DNA from: Anderseniella sp039978075
GTDB lineage: Bacteria; Pseudomonadota; Alphaproteobacteria; Rhizobiales; Aestuariivirgaceae
Reading direction: 5' to 3'
DNA length: 64,000 nucleotides
Assembly (NCBI GenBank): GCA_039978075.1
Contig: JBDWCA010000014.1
Span: 153,206 to 217,205 of the forward strand
The stretch's first letter is position 1. Each line of letters begins with the position of its first letter. Below the pieces are notes generated by a model. The model searched no databases. It had not been told where the DNA came from and saw nothing but the letters and a program-made list of their open reading frames with translations. The position numbers and the translations under genes were made by a program. Below are positions 9,474 through 17,437 of this stretch, piece by piece.

Positions 9474-10436
9474 TTATTGCTCCTCCGCGGCCTTGCCCTG
9501 AAAGTACTGGTAAATTGTCATGGGCAGTACAAGCAGGACCAGCAATACGATGGCGACAGCGGATGCGACCGGCCAGTCAGTGTTGGCCGAGAACTCGTTG
9601 AAAAGCAGTCGCCCGATCATCAGCACGTTGCCGCCGCCAAGCAAATCGGGAATGACGTATTCGCCGGTTGCCGGAATGAACACCAGCAATGAACCGGCAA
9701 CAATGCCCGGTATCGTCAATGGCAGGGTGACTTTCAGAAACGTGTTCATTGGCCGCGACCCGAGGTCCGCGGCAGCCTCGTTCAAGGTGTTGTCCAGCCG
9801 CTCCATGTTGGCGTAAAGCGGCAGGATCATGAACGGCAGATAGGTATATACGATGCCGATATAGACAGCGAATTCGGTGTAGAGCATGCGAACGGGTTCA
9901 TCGATCAGCCCCAGCGAGATCAACAGGTTGTTTATGGTGCCGCGATCAGCCAGCAGACCCATCCACGCGTAGACGCGCAGCAGGAACGATGTCCAGAACG
10001 GCAAAATGACCGCAAACAACAACAGTCTCTTTGCTACAGGCCCCGATCGAACGATGCCATAGGCCATCGGGTAACCGATCAGCAGGCAGGCGATCGTGGA
10101 AATGATCGAGATCTTCAGTGAGTTCAGATAGGTCCGGTAATACAGATTGTCCGTCAGTATGTAGATGAAATTGTCAAACACCAGCCGGATGTTCATGACG
10201 CCCTCATCAGTCCATTCAATCATGCTGGAGAACGGCGGGCTGGCTATGACTATTTCCGCCAGGCTGATCTTGGCGACGATGAAGAAAGGCAGCAGGAAAA
10301 AAATCAGCAGCCAGGCGTAGGGCACAAACACGATGATGGACCGCCATCGCGACTGAATGCGCCTGGTTAGCTGGCGGAAAAAGCCTGATTGCTTGTCCGC
10401 TGTTTCCGTTGCCATGTTTTGTGTTGTGTCGCTCAT
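9474..10436 (-). CDS. ABC transporter permease, spermidine/putrescine type (PotH/PotB-like)
   Basis: A 320-residue permease with a cytoplasmic N-terminal extension (about 35 residues) followed by six membrane segments and an EAA loop (LNEAAADLGSRPMNTF). It pairs with the downstream PotI-like permease to form the membrane channel. Its ATG overlaps the TGA of the ATPase gene by 4 bases, showing tight operon organisation. Confidence 0.93.
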   Translation of the reverse strand: MSDTTQNMATETADKQSGFFRQLTRRIQSRWRSIIVFVPYAWLLIFFLLPFFIVAKISLAEIVIASPPFSSMIEWTDEGVMNIRLVFDNFIYILTDNLYYRTYLNSLKISIISTIACLLIGYPMAYGIVRSGPVAKRLLLFAVILPFWTSFLLRVYAWMGLLADRGTINNLLISLGLIDEPVRMLYTEFAVYIGIVYTYLPFMILPLYANMERLDNTLNEAAADLGSRPMNTFLKVTLPLTIPGIVAGSLLVFIPATGEYVIPDLLGGGNVLMIGRLLFNEFSANTDWPVASAVAIVLLVLLVLPMTIYQYFQGKAAEEQ

Positions 10437-11578
10437 TTTTGCAGCAACATTGCGCTTGATGGATCCCAGGTGAGGTAGACGGTGTCTTCCCAGGTGATCT
10501 GATGTGACCGGCTCTTCGGCCTGACCTGATTGGGAGCGGTAACATCAACAATCAGACCATCGTTCAGGCGAATCTTGTAAATGGAGGTGTTGCCCAGATA
10601 GCCGATGTCATCGACCTTGCCCTCTGCATGATTGGTGGTGGGCTTGCCTTTTCTCGGCGCTGTCTTGCTCAATTTGATCTTTTCCGGTCGTATGGCAATC
10701 CATACCCGGCTGTTCTCTTTCACCGATTGCCCGTGATCGATATAGATTTCGCCCAGGTTCGTATCGACCCGGACATGATCCGGGCTGTTCTCCGTAATCC
10801 TGCCTTCCAGAATGTTCGCCGACCCTATGAAATCTGCGACAAAGCGCGATTCCGGAAATTCGTATATTTCGGTTGGAGTGCCAATCTGTGCGAGTTCGCC
10901 GGCGTCCATTACGGCAATTCTGCTTGAAAGCGTCATTGCCTCTTCCTGGTCGTGGGTCACAACGACGAAAGTGATGCCGACCTGTTCCTGGATGTTGGCA
11001 AGTTCAAACTGTGTTTGCTCGCGCAGCTTCTTGTCGAGGGCGCCAAGCGGTTCATCAAGCAACAGAAGTTTCGGCTCCTTGACCAATGCCCGCGCAAGCG
11101 CCACCCGCTGGCGCTGACCGCCGGACAGTTGTTGTGGCTTGCGCTTCTTGTAGTCCTGAAGTTCGACCAGTTTGAGTATCTCGTGGACCTTGTGATCGAT
11201 TTCGTCGCCCGGCAGCTTGTCCTGCTTCAGGCCAAAAGCGATGTTGTTTTCAACGGTCATGTGCGGAAACAGCGCATAGCTTTGAAACATCATGTTTGTC
11301 GGACGCTCGTATGGAGGAACCGTCGACATATCGGCGCCGTCGATAAGGATGGTGCCCGCTGTGGGAGTTTCAAAGCCTGCCAGCATTCTGAGCAGCGTGG
11401 TCTTGCCGCACCCCGAACCGCCGAGCAGGCAAAACAGTTCGCCTTGGTAAATGTCCAGATCTATGTTGTTTACAGCGGTGACATCACCGAATTTCTTCGT
11501 TACGCCCCTGACACGGACCATGGGCTGTGCGTCTGTATCGAGCCATGGTGCGTCACTGGCAGTCGGATCACCAGCCAT
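10433..11578 (-). CDS. ABC transporter ATP-binding protein, spermidine/putrescine type (PotG/PotA-like)
   Basis: A 381-residue ATPase of the importer. Walker A is GSGCGKTT, the signature is LSGGQRQRVALARAL, and Walker B LLLLDEPLGALD is followed by the H-loop VVTHDQEEA. The C-terminal third (about residues 285-380) is a TOBE-type regulatory domain, as in PotA/PotG and MalK. GAGG lies 8 bases before the ATG. It sits between the binding-protein gene (83 bases upstream) and the permeases. Confidence 0.95.
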   Translation of the reverse strand: MAGDPTASDAPWLDTDAQPMVRVRGVTKKFGDVTAVNNIDLDIYQGELFCLLGGSGCGKTTLLRMLAGFETPTAGTILIDGADMSTVPPYERPTNMMFQSYALFPHMTVENNIAFGLKQDKLPGDEIDHKVHEILKLVELQDYKKRKPQQLSGGQRQRVALARALVKEPKLLLLDEPLGALDKKLREQTQFELANIQEQVGITFVVVTHDQEEAMTLSSRIAVMDAGELAQIGTPTEIYEFPESRFVADFIGSANILEGRITENSPDHVRVDTNLGEIYIDHGQSVKENSRVWIAIRPEKIKLSKTAPRKGKPTTNHAEGKVDDIGYLGNTSIYKIRLNDGLIVDVTAPNQVRPKSRSHQITWEDTVYLTWDPSSAMLLQK

Positions 11579-11660
11579 ATTGGACCTCGTTTTTCTGTTG
11601 CGATGTGAACAGCGTGGCGATGGCGGCTGCTAAGGTGCCGCCATCGCAAGCAGCTGCTAA

Positions 11661-12773
11661 CTAGCTACCGGCCTTGAACTCGGTCCAGGTTCTTGTCCGG
11701 AATTTTTCAGCCTTGGGCGGCAACGGATTCAGTGTGTACATATCCGATACCTGTTCGGGGGTCGGGTAGGCGGCGGCACTTGAAGTTACCGCCTTGTCGA
11801 TCATCGGCTTGGCGTCAATGTTTGCAGACGCATACCATGTGGAGTTGCTGTCACCGGCTGCCACGTCCGGACGCATCACGTAGTTGAGAAACAGATGAGC
11901 GTCTTCCACGTTTTTGGCATCGGCAGGTATGACCCAGCCATCAACCCAGAAATTTGACTTGCCCTTTCCTTCCGGCAGGAAGAAATCGAGAACAACGCCG
12001 GTCTTGGCTTCTGCCGCACCGGACATCGCGAGCAGGCCATCCGGGCCCCAGGTTGTTGACACGCAGAATTCCTTTTGCGGCATCCTCTGGTAGGCGTAAT
12101 TGTCGAACGTCTTCACGTAGGGACGGATTTTTTTCAGAAGTTCACCAACTTGCTTGTAGTCTTTCCTGTCTGTTGAATCCGGTGGCAGGCCAAGATAGGC
12201 GAGGGCCATCGGGATCATGTCAGTCGGTGAATCGAGGAATGAAACCCCGCATTTGGCAATTTCCTTCATGTGCTTGGGATCGAATATCATGTCGAGCGAT
12301 CCAATTGGCGCGTCGGGATAGGTCTCCAGCACCAGTTCCTTGTTGTAGGTCACACCGTGGGTGCCCCACATATATGGAACCACGTACTTGTTGTCCGGGT
12401 CCCATTTGCCGGACAATTGGGTCATGACCGCCTTGTCCATGTGTTTGAAATTATCCAGTTTTGTCCTGTCGATAGGTTGCAGGATGCCCCCGGCTTTTAT
12501 CAGGCGTGCAACCTGCGAAGCTGCGTGCGAGACGATATCGTAGCCACTGTCGCCGGCAAGCAGCTTGGCGTCGATAGCTTCAACCGACTCGTAATTATCG
12601 TACACGACCTTGATGCCGGTTTCTTTCTCGAAATTCTTGATTGTATCTGCGCCAATATACTCAGCCCAGTTCGTGATTTTCAGGACACGTTCCTCAGCTG
12701 CTGCGTGCGTTGTAAGAAATGCGCCGACAGCGGCTGCGCAAACCAGCGTTTTCAAATGATTTGTGAATTTCAT
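11661..12773 (-). CDS. Extracellular solute-binding protein, PotD/PotF type
   Basis: A 370-residue periplasmic binding protein with an N-terminal signal peptide ending near AHAAAEE (about residue 25). The mature part begins VLKITNWAEYIG, characteristic of polyamine-binding proteins. It is the first gene of the importer operon and captures the ligand. Ligand identity is unknown; acidic residues that bind polyamine amino groups in PotD/PotF would need structural alignment. GGGAGA lies upstream of the ATG. A TetR-like palindrome is about 150 bases upstream. Confidence 0.93.
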   Translation of the reverse strand: MKFTNHLKTLVCAAAVGAFLTTHAAAEERVLKITNWAEYIGADTIKNFEKETGIKVVYDNYESVEAIDAKLLAGDSGYDIVSHAASQVARLIKAGGILQPIDRTKLDNFKHMDKAVMTQLSGKWDPDNKYVVPYMWGTHGVTYNKELVLETYPDAPIGSLDMIFDPKHMKEIAKCGVSFLDSPTDMIPMALAYLGLPPDSTDRKDYKQVGELLKKIRPYVKTFDNYAYQRMPQKEFCVSTTWGPDGLLAMSGAAEAKTGVVLDFFLPEGKGKSNFWVDGWVIPADAKNVEDAHLFLNYVMRPDVAAGDSNSTWYASANIDAKPMIDKAVTSSAAAYPTPEQVSDMYTLNPLPPKAEKFRTRTWTEFKAGS

Positions 12774-13074
12774 CGTTTTGTTTTCTCCCTAATGTTTCCG
12801 ATCTTGTGATTGTGATCAATTCGCGGAAGCCAGATCGAATATTGCAACAACACGCGCCACGACTTGAAAACAATCCCGGTTAACCTGACGGGCTTTGTCA
12901 CCCGGAATTTGCAATTGACTAACTGAACAGTCGTTCAGAGAGTAGGTTGGCTAAAACAGATGAGTCAAGGCGATGAATGGCTTCTCCCTGATAACGCGTC
13001 GCCGTTCACAGTGGTTGACCAACGCGTAAGGCAGCCACCTTTTCAGGCATCATGAAGCATAAACCAGATCAGGT
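12774..13074. other. Intergenic region upstream of the Pot-type operon
   Basis: This 301-base stretch has no credible coding sequence. It holds the upstream region of the binding-protein gene, including the inverted repeat at 12923-12938 and, closer to the gene, an FNR/CRP-like dyad GTGATTGTGATCAA at 12806-12819 that may be chance. No clear intrinsic terminator for the preceding flavoenzyme gene was found. Confidence 0.5.
12923..12938. promoter_or_regulatory. TetR-type operator upstream of the Pot-type transporter operon
   Basis: CTGAACAGTCGTTCAG is an inverted repeat with perfect 6-bp arms (CTGAAC/GTTCAG) around AGTC. It is a typical size for a TetR-family dimer site and resembles the site at 7256-7271 before the Rieske gene. 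Shared control of the two transcription units is inferred. Confidence 0.6.
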
Positions 13075-15114
13075 TTACTCTACCGGACGGTCTCGTCTGG
13101 TGCAGGACTTGTCCGCATCTGGATCGTCGAATTCGCGCGCATACCTGTGACCGGCATAAACTGCAGACGCGATGATGGCAGGTGCCTCGCAATCGCCTAT
13201 GCGCCGGATGGACTTCACCGATCCGGCAGCGCCCAGGGAGCGCTTTTCCGTCAACTCCCGATATAATACCTCGTTCGGTGACCTGGCAGTGACCATGACC
13301 ACTGCATCGGCCGGCACTGCCCGGCTGCGTTCGGTATAGCTGCACTTGAGCATCGCTTCACTGCCGTCAAAGCCATCAAGATTATGCGCCAGGATCAGAT
13401 CGGTCCGGAGTTCCATCAACCGCCTTTGCGTTCCATGCTGCTCCGTTGTCTCTGCACCAAACGATGCAACCAGGTTTTCAGGTGTCACATAGGTGACAGC
13501 GGACGCAGTGGCCTGCAGCAATTCTGCGATAACGGCAGCCATGTAGTAGCTGTCATCATCAAACACCAGCACTCGTCCTTCGGGCAGGTGTCCGGCCATG
13601 ATGTCGTCCGGCGTGAAAACCTGTTGCAGTGCCTGTAATCCTGCAATGCCGGCTGTGTTGGAGCGGCCAAGTCCGTCTTTGCGCCAGCTTGAACCGGTTG
13701 CGATGACAACGTGATCGGGTTCGACCAGTGCTACGTCATCAGCGCTCAATTCGCTTTCCGGAAAAATCTCAACATTGACCATAGCCTGCAATTGCTGGGT
13801 TCTGTAGTCGCGGACCCGTGCCCATTCGCTCAGGCCCGGCAGGCGGGCTTCCAGGGTTACCCGGCCGCCCAGTTCGCGCCGTGCTTCCGACAGCATCACC
13901 GCATAGCCGCGCTGCCCCAGAGCGCGGGCGCATTCCAGCCCTGCCGGCCCGGCTCCGACAACCAGTATCTTGTCGTCTGACTGGCTTGTTCTGATATTTT
14001 CGGGGTGCCAGCTTTTTCGCCATTCTTCACCCATGGTCGGGTTCTGGGTACAACGGATCGGTACACCGAGGCCGTCTCCGGCATAACAGATGTTACAGCC
14101 AATGCACTCGCGAATGTCTTCCGGCCTGCCTTCGGCAATCTTGTTGGGCAGGAACGGATCCGCGATGGACGGTCGCGCGGCACCGATGAAATCGGAGATT
14201 CCACGCTTGATATGGCTCACCATGGTGTCGGGAGACGTAAAGCGCCCGACAGTGACAACCGGTTTGGTCGTCGCCGATTTCACGAACGACATCAGCGGCT
14301 CCAGAGACGCTTCACCGACGAAACGCGAAACCCCCATCTCATGGGAGTAGTCATCGACGGTGATGTTCCACAGGTCCGGCATTTCCGACATCAGCGAAAA
14401 CATATCGCGGCTTTCGCTATCATCGGACAGCCCGTCCACGGCAAAGCGTACGGCAACCGCACACTTGTCTCCGACCGCTTGCCTGGTTTCCTCTATCAGT
14501 TCGCGGCACAGGCGGGTCCTGTTGCGCAGGTTTCCGCCGTACTCATCTGTGCGCTGGTTGGTTTGTGCTGACAGGAAGTGGGACAGCAGATAGCCATGGG
14601 TTGCATAGACATAAACCAGATCGAACTCCGCGTCGCGGGCCCGCAGTGCCGCGTCGCGGTGCCATTGCCTCAGGTCGGCAATGTCCTGCTTGTCCATTGC
14701 ACGTGACTGGAACGGAACCCCTGATGCTGACGGCAGGCTGGAGACACCGATTGATACATCGCGGCTGAACTGGTTACTGCTGCGGCTGCCGCCATGCCAC
14801 AGCTCAACGCCGGCCAGCGCCCCGTGTTCATGCACATTGCCGGTCATTTTGGCATGCGCCCTGACGTCGGATGCATCCCACAGGCTGGCATAGGGGAAGG
14901 GCAGGTCATCGGAGGTTGGATGAATGGAGCAGTATTCCGTGTTGACCACACCCCATCCGCCTTCGGCTTTCACACCACGCATCGCGGCCAGCATGTTCGG
15001 GCGCAACCATCCCATTCCGGTGCAGTGCGGCACCTGGTAGAACCGGTTCTTTGCAGTGACCGGACCAACCTTTACCGGTTCGAACAAGACATCATAACGA
15101 GGATCGCGAGGCAT
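13075..15114 (-). CDS. Trimethylamine/dimethylamine dehydrogenase-family flavoprotein (DgcA-like)
   Basis: A 679-residue Fe-S flavoprotein with an N-terminal old-yellow-enzyme barrel (about 1-340), a 4Fe-4S motif CIGCNIC ... C near residue 340, and a C-terminal nucleotide-binding half (VVGAGPAGLECA). Cys31 in QVPHCTG aligns with the cysteine that carries 6-S-cysteinyl FMN in trimethylamine dehydrogenase, and the NTEYCSI tyrosine of the substrate bowl is conserved. Known relatives oxidise trimethylamine, dimethylamine, dimethylglycine or histamine. Which applies here is undetermined. GGAG precedes the ATG. It lies directly upstream of the Pot-type operon on the same strand, which supports a methylated-amine role. 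Confidence 0.88.
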   Translation of the reverse strand: MPRDPRYDVLFEPVKVGPVTAKNRFYQVPHCTGMGWLRPNMLAAMRGVKAEGGWGVVNTEYCSIHPTSDDLPFPYASLWDASDVRAHAKMTGNVHEHGALAGVELWHGGSRSSNQFSRDVSIGVSSLPSASGVPFQSRAMDKQDIADLRQWHRDAALRARDAEFDLVYVYATHGYLLSHFLSAQTNQRTDEYGGNLRNRTRLCRELIEETRQAVGDKCAVAVRFAVDGLSDDSESRDMFSLMSEMPDLWNITVDDYSHEMGVSRFVGEASLEPLMSFVKSATTKPVVTVGRFTSPDTMVSHIKRGISDFIGAARPSIADPFLPNKIAEGRPEDIRECIGCNICYAGDGLGVPIRCTQNPTMGEEWRKSWHPENIRTSQSDDKILVVGAGPAGLECARALGQRGYAVMLSEARRELGGRVTLEARLPGLSEWARVRDYRTQQLQAMVNVEIFPESELSADDVALVEPDHVVIATGSSWRKDGLGRSNTAGIAGLQALQQVFTPDDIMAGHLPEGRVLVFDDDSYYMAAVIAELLQATASAVTYVTPENLVASFGAETTEQHGTQRRLMELRTDLILAHNLDGFDGSEAMLKCSYTERSRAVPADAVVMVTARSPNEVLYRELTEKRSLGAAGSVKSIRRIGDCEAPAIIASAVYAGHRYAREFDDPDADKSCTRRDRPVE

Positions 15115-15221
15115 TCAGAACTCCGGCTAAGCTGTTCGGGGCTACGGGAAAATACGATAGAAGCTTGTGAATGTTCGCGAGGATAGATGTATCGTGGCGG
15201 ATGGCAAGTCGGGGTTGGAAA

Positions 15222-15304
15222 TTGTGGGGGTTTGTTTTGTTCCGCCCTCGCGGAGCGCAGCCGTAAGGCTGCTTGCGTGAGCGGAACAAAACAAACCCCC
15301 ACAA
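15222..15304. repeat. Long palindromic element with 24-bp perfect arms
   Basis: Arms at 15222-15245 and 15281-15304 are exact reverse complements over 24 bases, with a 35-base centre that contains a second perfect hairpin GCAGCC-GTAA-GGCTGC (15257-15272). It sits between divergently transcribed genes, so it is not placed as an ordinary terminator. It may be a REP/BIME-like dispersed element; only a genome search would tell. Confidence 0.75.
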
Positions 15305-15412
15305 AAACAACACAAACAAAAATGCAACCCAGCCCGGCTGCATTCGGTCTTGCGCATGCCATGCGAATGATGAAAATCCTCTCCAGCACTCCTTTCCCTG
15401 AAAAGTATCTCC

Positions 15413-16117
15413 ATGACCGCTCGCAAACAGGAATTTCTGGACGGCTTCCGGCTGGTTCTGCCCATGCTGGTGGCGCCGATATCGTTTTCCTTCATTACCG
15501 GTGCCACCAGTGTGCAAAAGGGCCTGTCGGCGTTCGAGGCGACCTTGATGAGTGCCAGTGTGTTTGCCGGCGGCGGCCAGTTGCTGGCCCTTGAAGTCTG
15601 GTATGAGCCGCAAGCCTGGCTGCTGGTCATGCTGGCCGCGATCTCCATCAATGTGCGGTTTGCGCTGCAGGCTGCATCTGTACAGCGAAAGATCAATCAT
15701 TTCACGCCGCTTCAGCGCTGGCTGACGATCGCAAGCCTCACTGATCCGGCGTGGGGGATGAGCGAAGTGCGTCATCTGAGCAGGCAGGTTACGTTCTGGT
15801 TCATTTCAGGCATCACCGTGCCGATCTATCTGATCTGGGTTTTCGGCACGCTCGCCGGTGCGCTGCTGGGCAAACTCATCGATGATCCGGCCAAGCTTGG
15901 ACTTGATTTTGGCTTTATCGGTATTTTCATTGCCCTGGCCATGCCGTTCTGGAAACGCACCGGTGCCCTGCCGGTTGCGATTGCAAGCGGTGCTGTGGCC
16001 ATCGCAGCCAAGCTTGCAGGATTTGCAGCCTTGTATGTCTTCATTGGCGCGATGGCGGGCGTTGCGATGGCTGGATTTATGGCTCATCGCCAGGCTAAGC
16101 GAGCGCAGACACCATGA
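15413..16117 (+). CDS. azlC: AzlC-family branched-chain amino acid exporter subunit (copy 1)
   Basis: A 234-residue inner-membrane protein of the AzlC family (LIV-E transporters), with about six hydrophobic segments and the typical N-terminal FLDGFRLVLPMLVAPISF. The family works with the small AzlD partner to export branched-chain amino acids or analogues. The gene overlaps the following azlD by 4 bases (ATGA). No strong ribosome-binding site is seen. A second azlCD pair follows immediately. Confidence 0.88.
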   Translation: MTARKQEFLDGFRLVLPMLVAPISFSFITGATSVQKGLSAFEATLMSASVFAGGGQLLALEVWYEPQAWLLVMLAAISINVRFALQAASVQRKINHFTPLQRWLTIASLTDPAWGMSEVRHLSRQVTFWFISGITVPIYLIWVFGTLAGALLGKLIDDPAKLGLDFGFIGIFIALAMPFWKRTGALPVAIASGAVAIAAKLAGFAALYVFIGAMAGVAMAGFMAHRQAKRAQTP

Positions 16118-16416
16118 CGATGGATCCGTATAATCTAACCTTGATCCTGCTGGTTACCCTGGCGACGTTTGCCATGCGGGCAGTTGGCGCCATCGTCATG
16201 GCGCGGGTTGAACTGGGCCCGGTCTCTGCGGCGGCGTTTGAAGCAATGCCGGTGGCCGTGCTCACGGCGGTTATTGCGCCTGCCGTTTTGACCCAGGGAC
16301 TGCCGGAAGCGATTGCGGGAGGCATTGCCGTGCTTGTCGGATTGAGAGCCCCCACGGCCGTTGTGATTGTTGTGGCGATGGCTACCGTGGCCGCCATGCG
16401 ACATCTGCTGGGATAA
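16114..16416 (+). CDS. azlD: AzlD-domain protein (copy 1)
   Basis: A 100-residue membrane protein with about four hydrophobic segments, the small partner of AzlC. It starts inside the azlC stop (ATGA overlap), implying translational coupling. It is followed after 5 bases by the second azlC. Confidence 0.88.
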   Translation: MTMDPYNLTLILLVTLATFAMRAVGAIVMARVELGPVSAAAFEAMPVAVLTAVIAPAVLTQGLPEAIAGGIAVLVGLRAPTAVVIVVAMATVAAMRHLLG

Positions 16417-16421
16417 GCGCC

Positions 16422-17138
16422 ATGGGGACAAGGATACAGGAGTTCTCGGCAGGGGCAATTGCCATCCTGCCTGTGCTGGTTGCCACGGCTCCCATCGCCT
16501 TGTTGTTCGGCACTCTGGCTGCGGCAAAGGGATTGTCTGCTTTTGAAGTCTGGTTGATGAGCGCCACTGTCTATGCAGGTGCGTTGCAGTTTGTGGCCAT
16601 TGATCAATGGGCTGATCCGGCACCAATTGGCCTGCTGTTGTTTACAGCGCTTGTCGTCAATGTGCGCCATGTTCTGATGGGGGCCAGTATCGGTCGGGCA
16701 ATGACGGATTTCAGCAGACCGGCAAAGTATGCTGCTATGTTTGTCCTCACCGACGAAGGCTGGGCCTTTGCCGAGCGCCGTGTGCGTGACGGCAGCCTGA
16801 CACCGGCCTATTATTTCGGTATCGGGGTTTCCATGTGGCTCGTCTGGACTTCCGGGTCGCTGTTGGGCGCCATCATCGGCAGCGGGCTTGGCGATCCGTC
16901 GGCCTACGGTTTCAACTTTGCATTTTCTGCGGTGTTCATCTGCATCCTGGTTGGATTCTGGAGCAATTGGCGTACCGGCGCGGTGCTGGCCGCAAGCGGG
17001 GCAGTCTCGGCGATGGTTTATCTGTTGGTCCCCGGGGCCTGGTACATCATTGCCGGCGCGTTTGCCGGGGTCGGTATGGCTGCAGCGTTACATGCAGACA
17101 GCGATGATCGCAAACCTGATGGGATATTGCCGTCGTGA
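16422..17138 (+). CDS. azlC: AzlC-family branched-chain amino acid exporter subunit (copy 2)
   Basis: A 238-residue AzlC-family membrane protein, clearly related to the first copy (shared KGLSAFEVWLMSAT-type block and NVRxxLxxAS motif) but well diverged. It overlaps the following azlD by 4 bases, repeating the arrangement of copy 1. Confidence 0.88.
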   Translation: MGTRIQEFSAGAIAILPVLVATAPIALLFGTLAAAKGLSAFEVWLMSATVYAGALQFVAIDQWADPAPIGLLLFTALVVNVRHVLMGASIGRAMTDFSRPAKYAAMFVLTDEGWAFAERRVRDGSLTPAYYFGIGVSMWLVWTSGSLLGAIIGSGLGDPSAYGFNFAFSAVFICILVGFWSNWRTGAVLAASGAVSAMVYLLVPGAWYIIAGAFAGVGMAAALHADSDDRKPDGILPS

Positions 17139-17437
17139 GCGTGGACGCGAATACACTGCTGGCCATCTTCGGCATGGCGCTGGCAACCTACCTGACCCGT
17201 ATTGCCGGCCTGTGGCTGTTGCAGATTGCCAATGTCAGGGGCAGGGCGCGCTCGGCGATGGATGCCCTGCCGCCGGCCGTATTGATGGCTGTTATTGCGC
17301 CGACGGTGCTGGCGACCGGCCTGGCAGAGACGATCGCCGCCGTAATTACAATCATCGCCGCGTTCCGCCTGCCACTGCTGGTGGCGGTTGCAGCAGGTGT
17401 GGTCAGCGTTGTGGTGCTGCGGCTGCTTATCGGCTGA
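17135..17437 (+). CDS. azlD: AzlD-domain protein (copy 2)
   Basis: A 100-residue AzlD partner for copy 2, beginning with GTG in a GTGA overlap with the upstream stop. It shares the AMDALPPAVLMAVIAPTVL-type motif with copy 1 (AFEAMPVAVLTAVIAP). Its 3' end overlaps the convergent aminopeptidase gene by 11 bases, leaving no room for a terminator. Confidence 0.87.
   Translation: MSVDANTLLAIFGMALATYLTRIAGLWLLQIANVRGRARSAMDALPPAVLMAVIAPTVLATGLAETIAAVITIIAAFRLPLLVAVAAGVVSVVVLRLLIG

Noticed and set aside
12806..12819. FNR/CRP-like dyad GTGATTGTGATCAA before the Pot-type binding protein gene
   Set aside because: Such near-matches are expected a few times by chance in a window this size, and the stronger regulatory candidate there is the palindrome at 12923.
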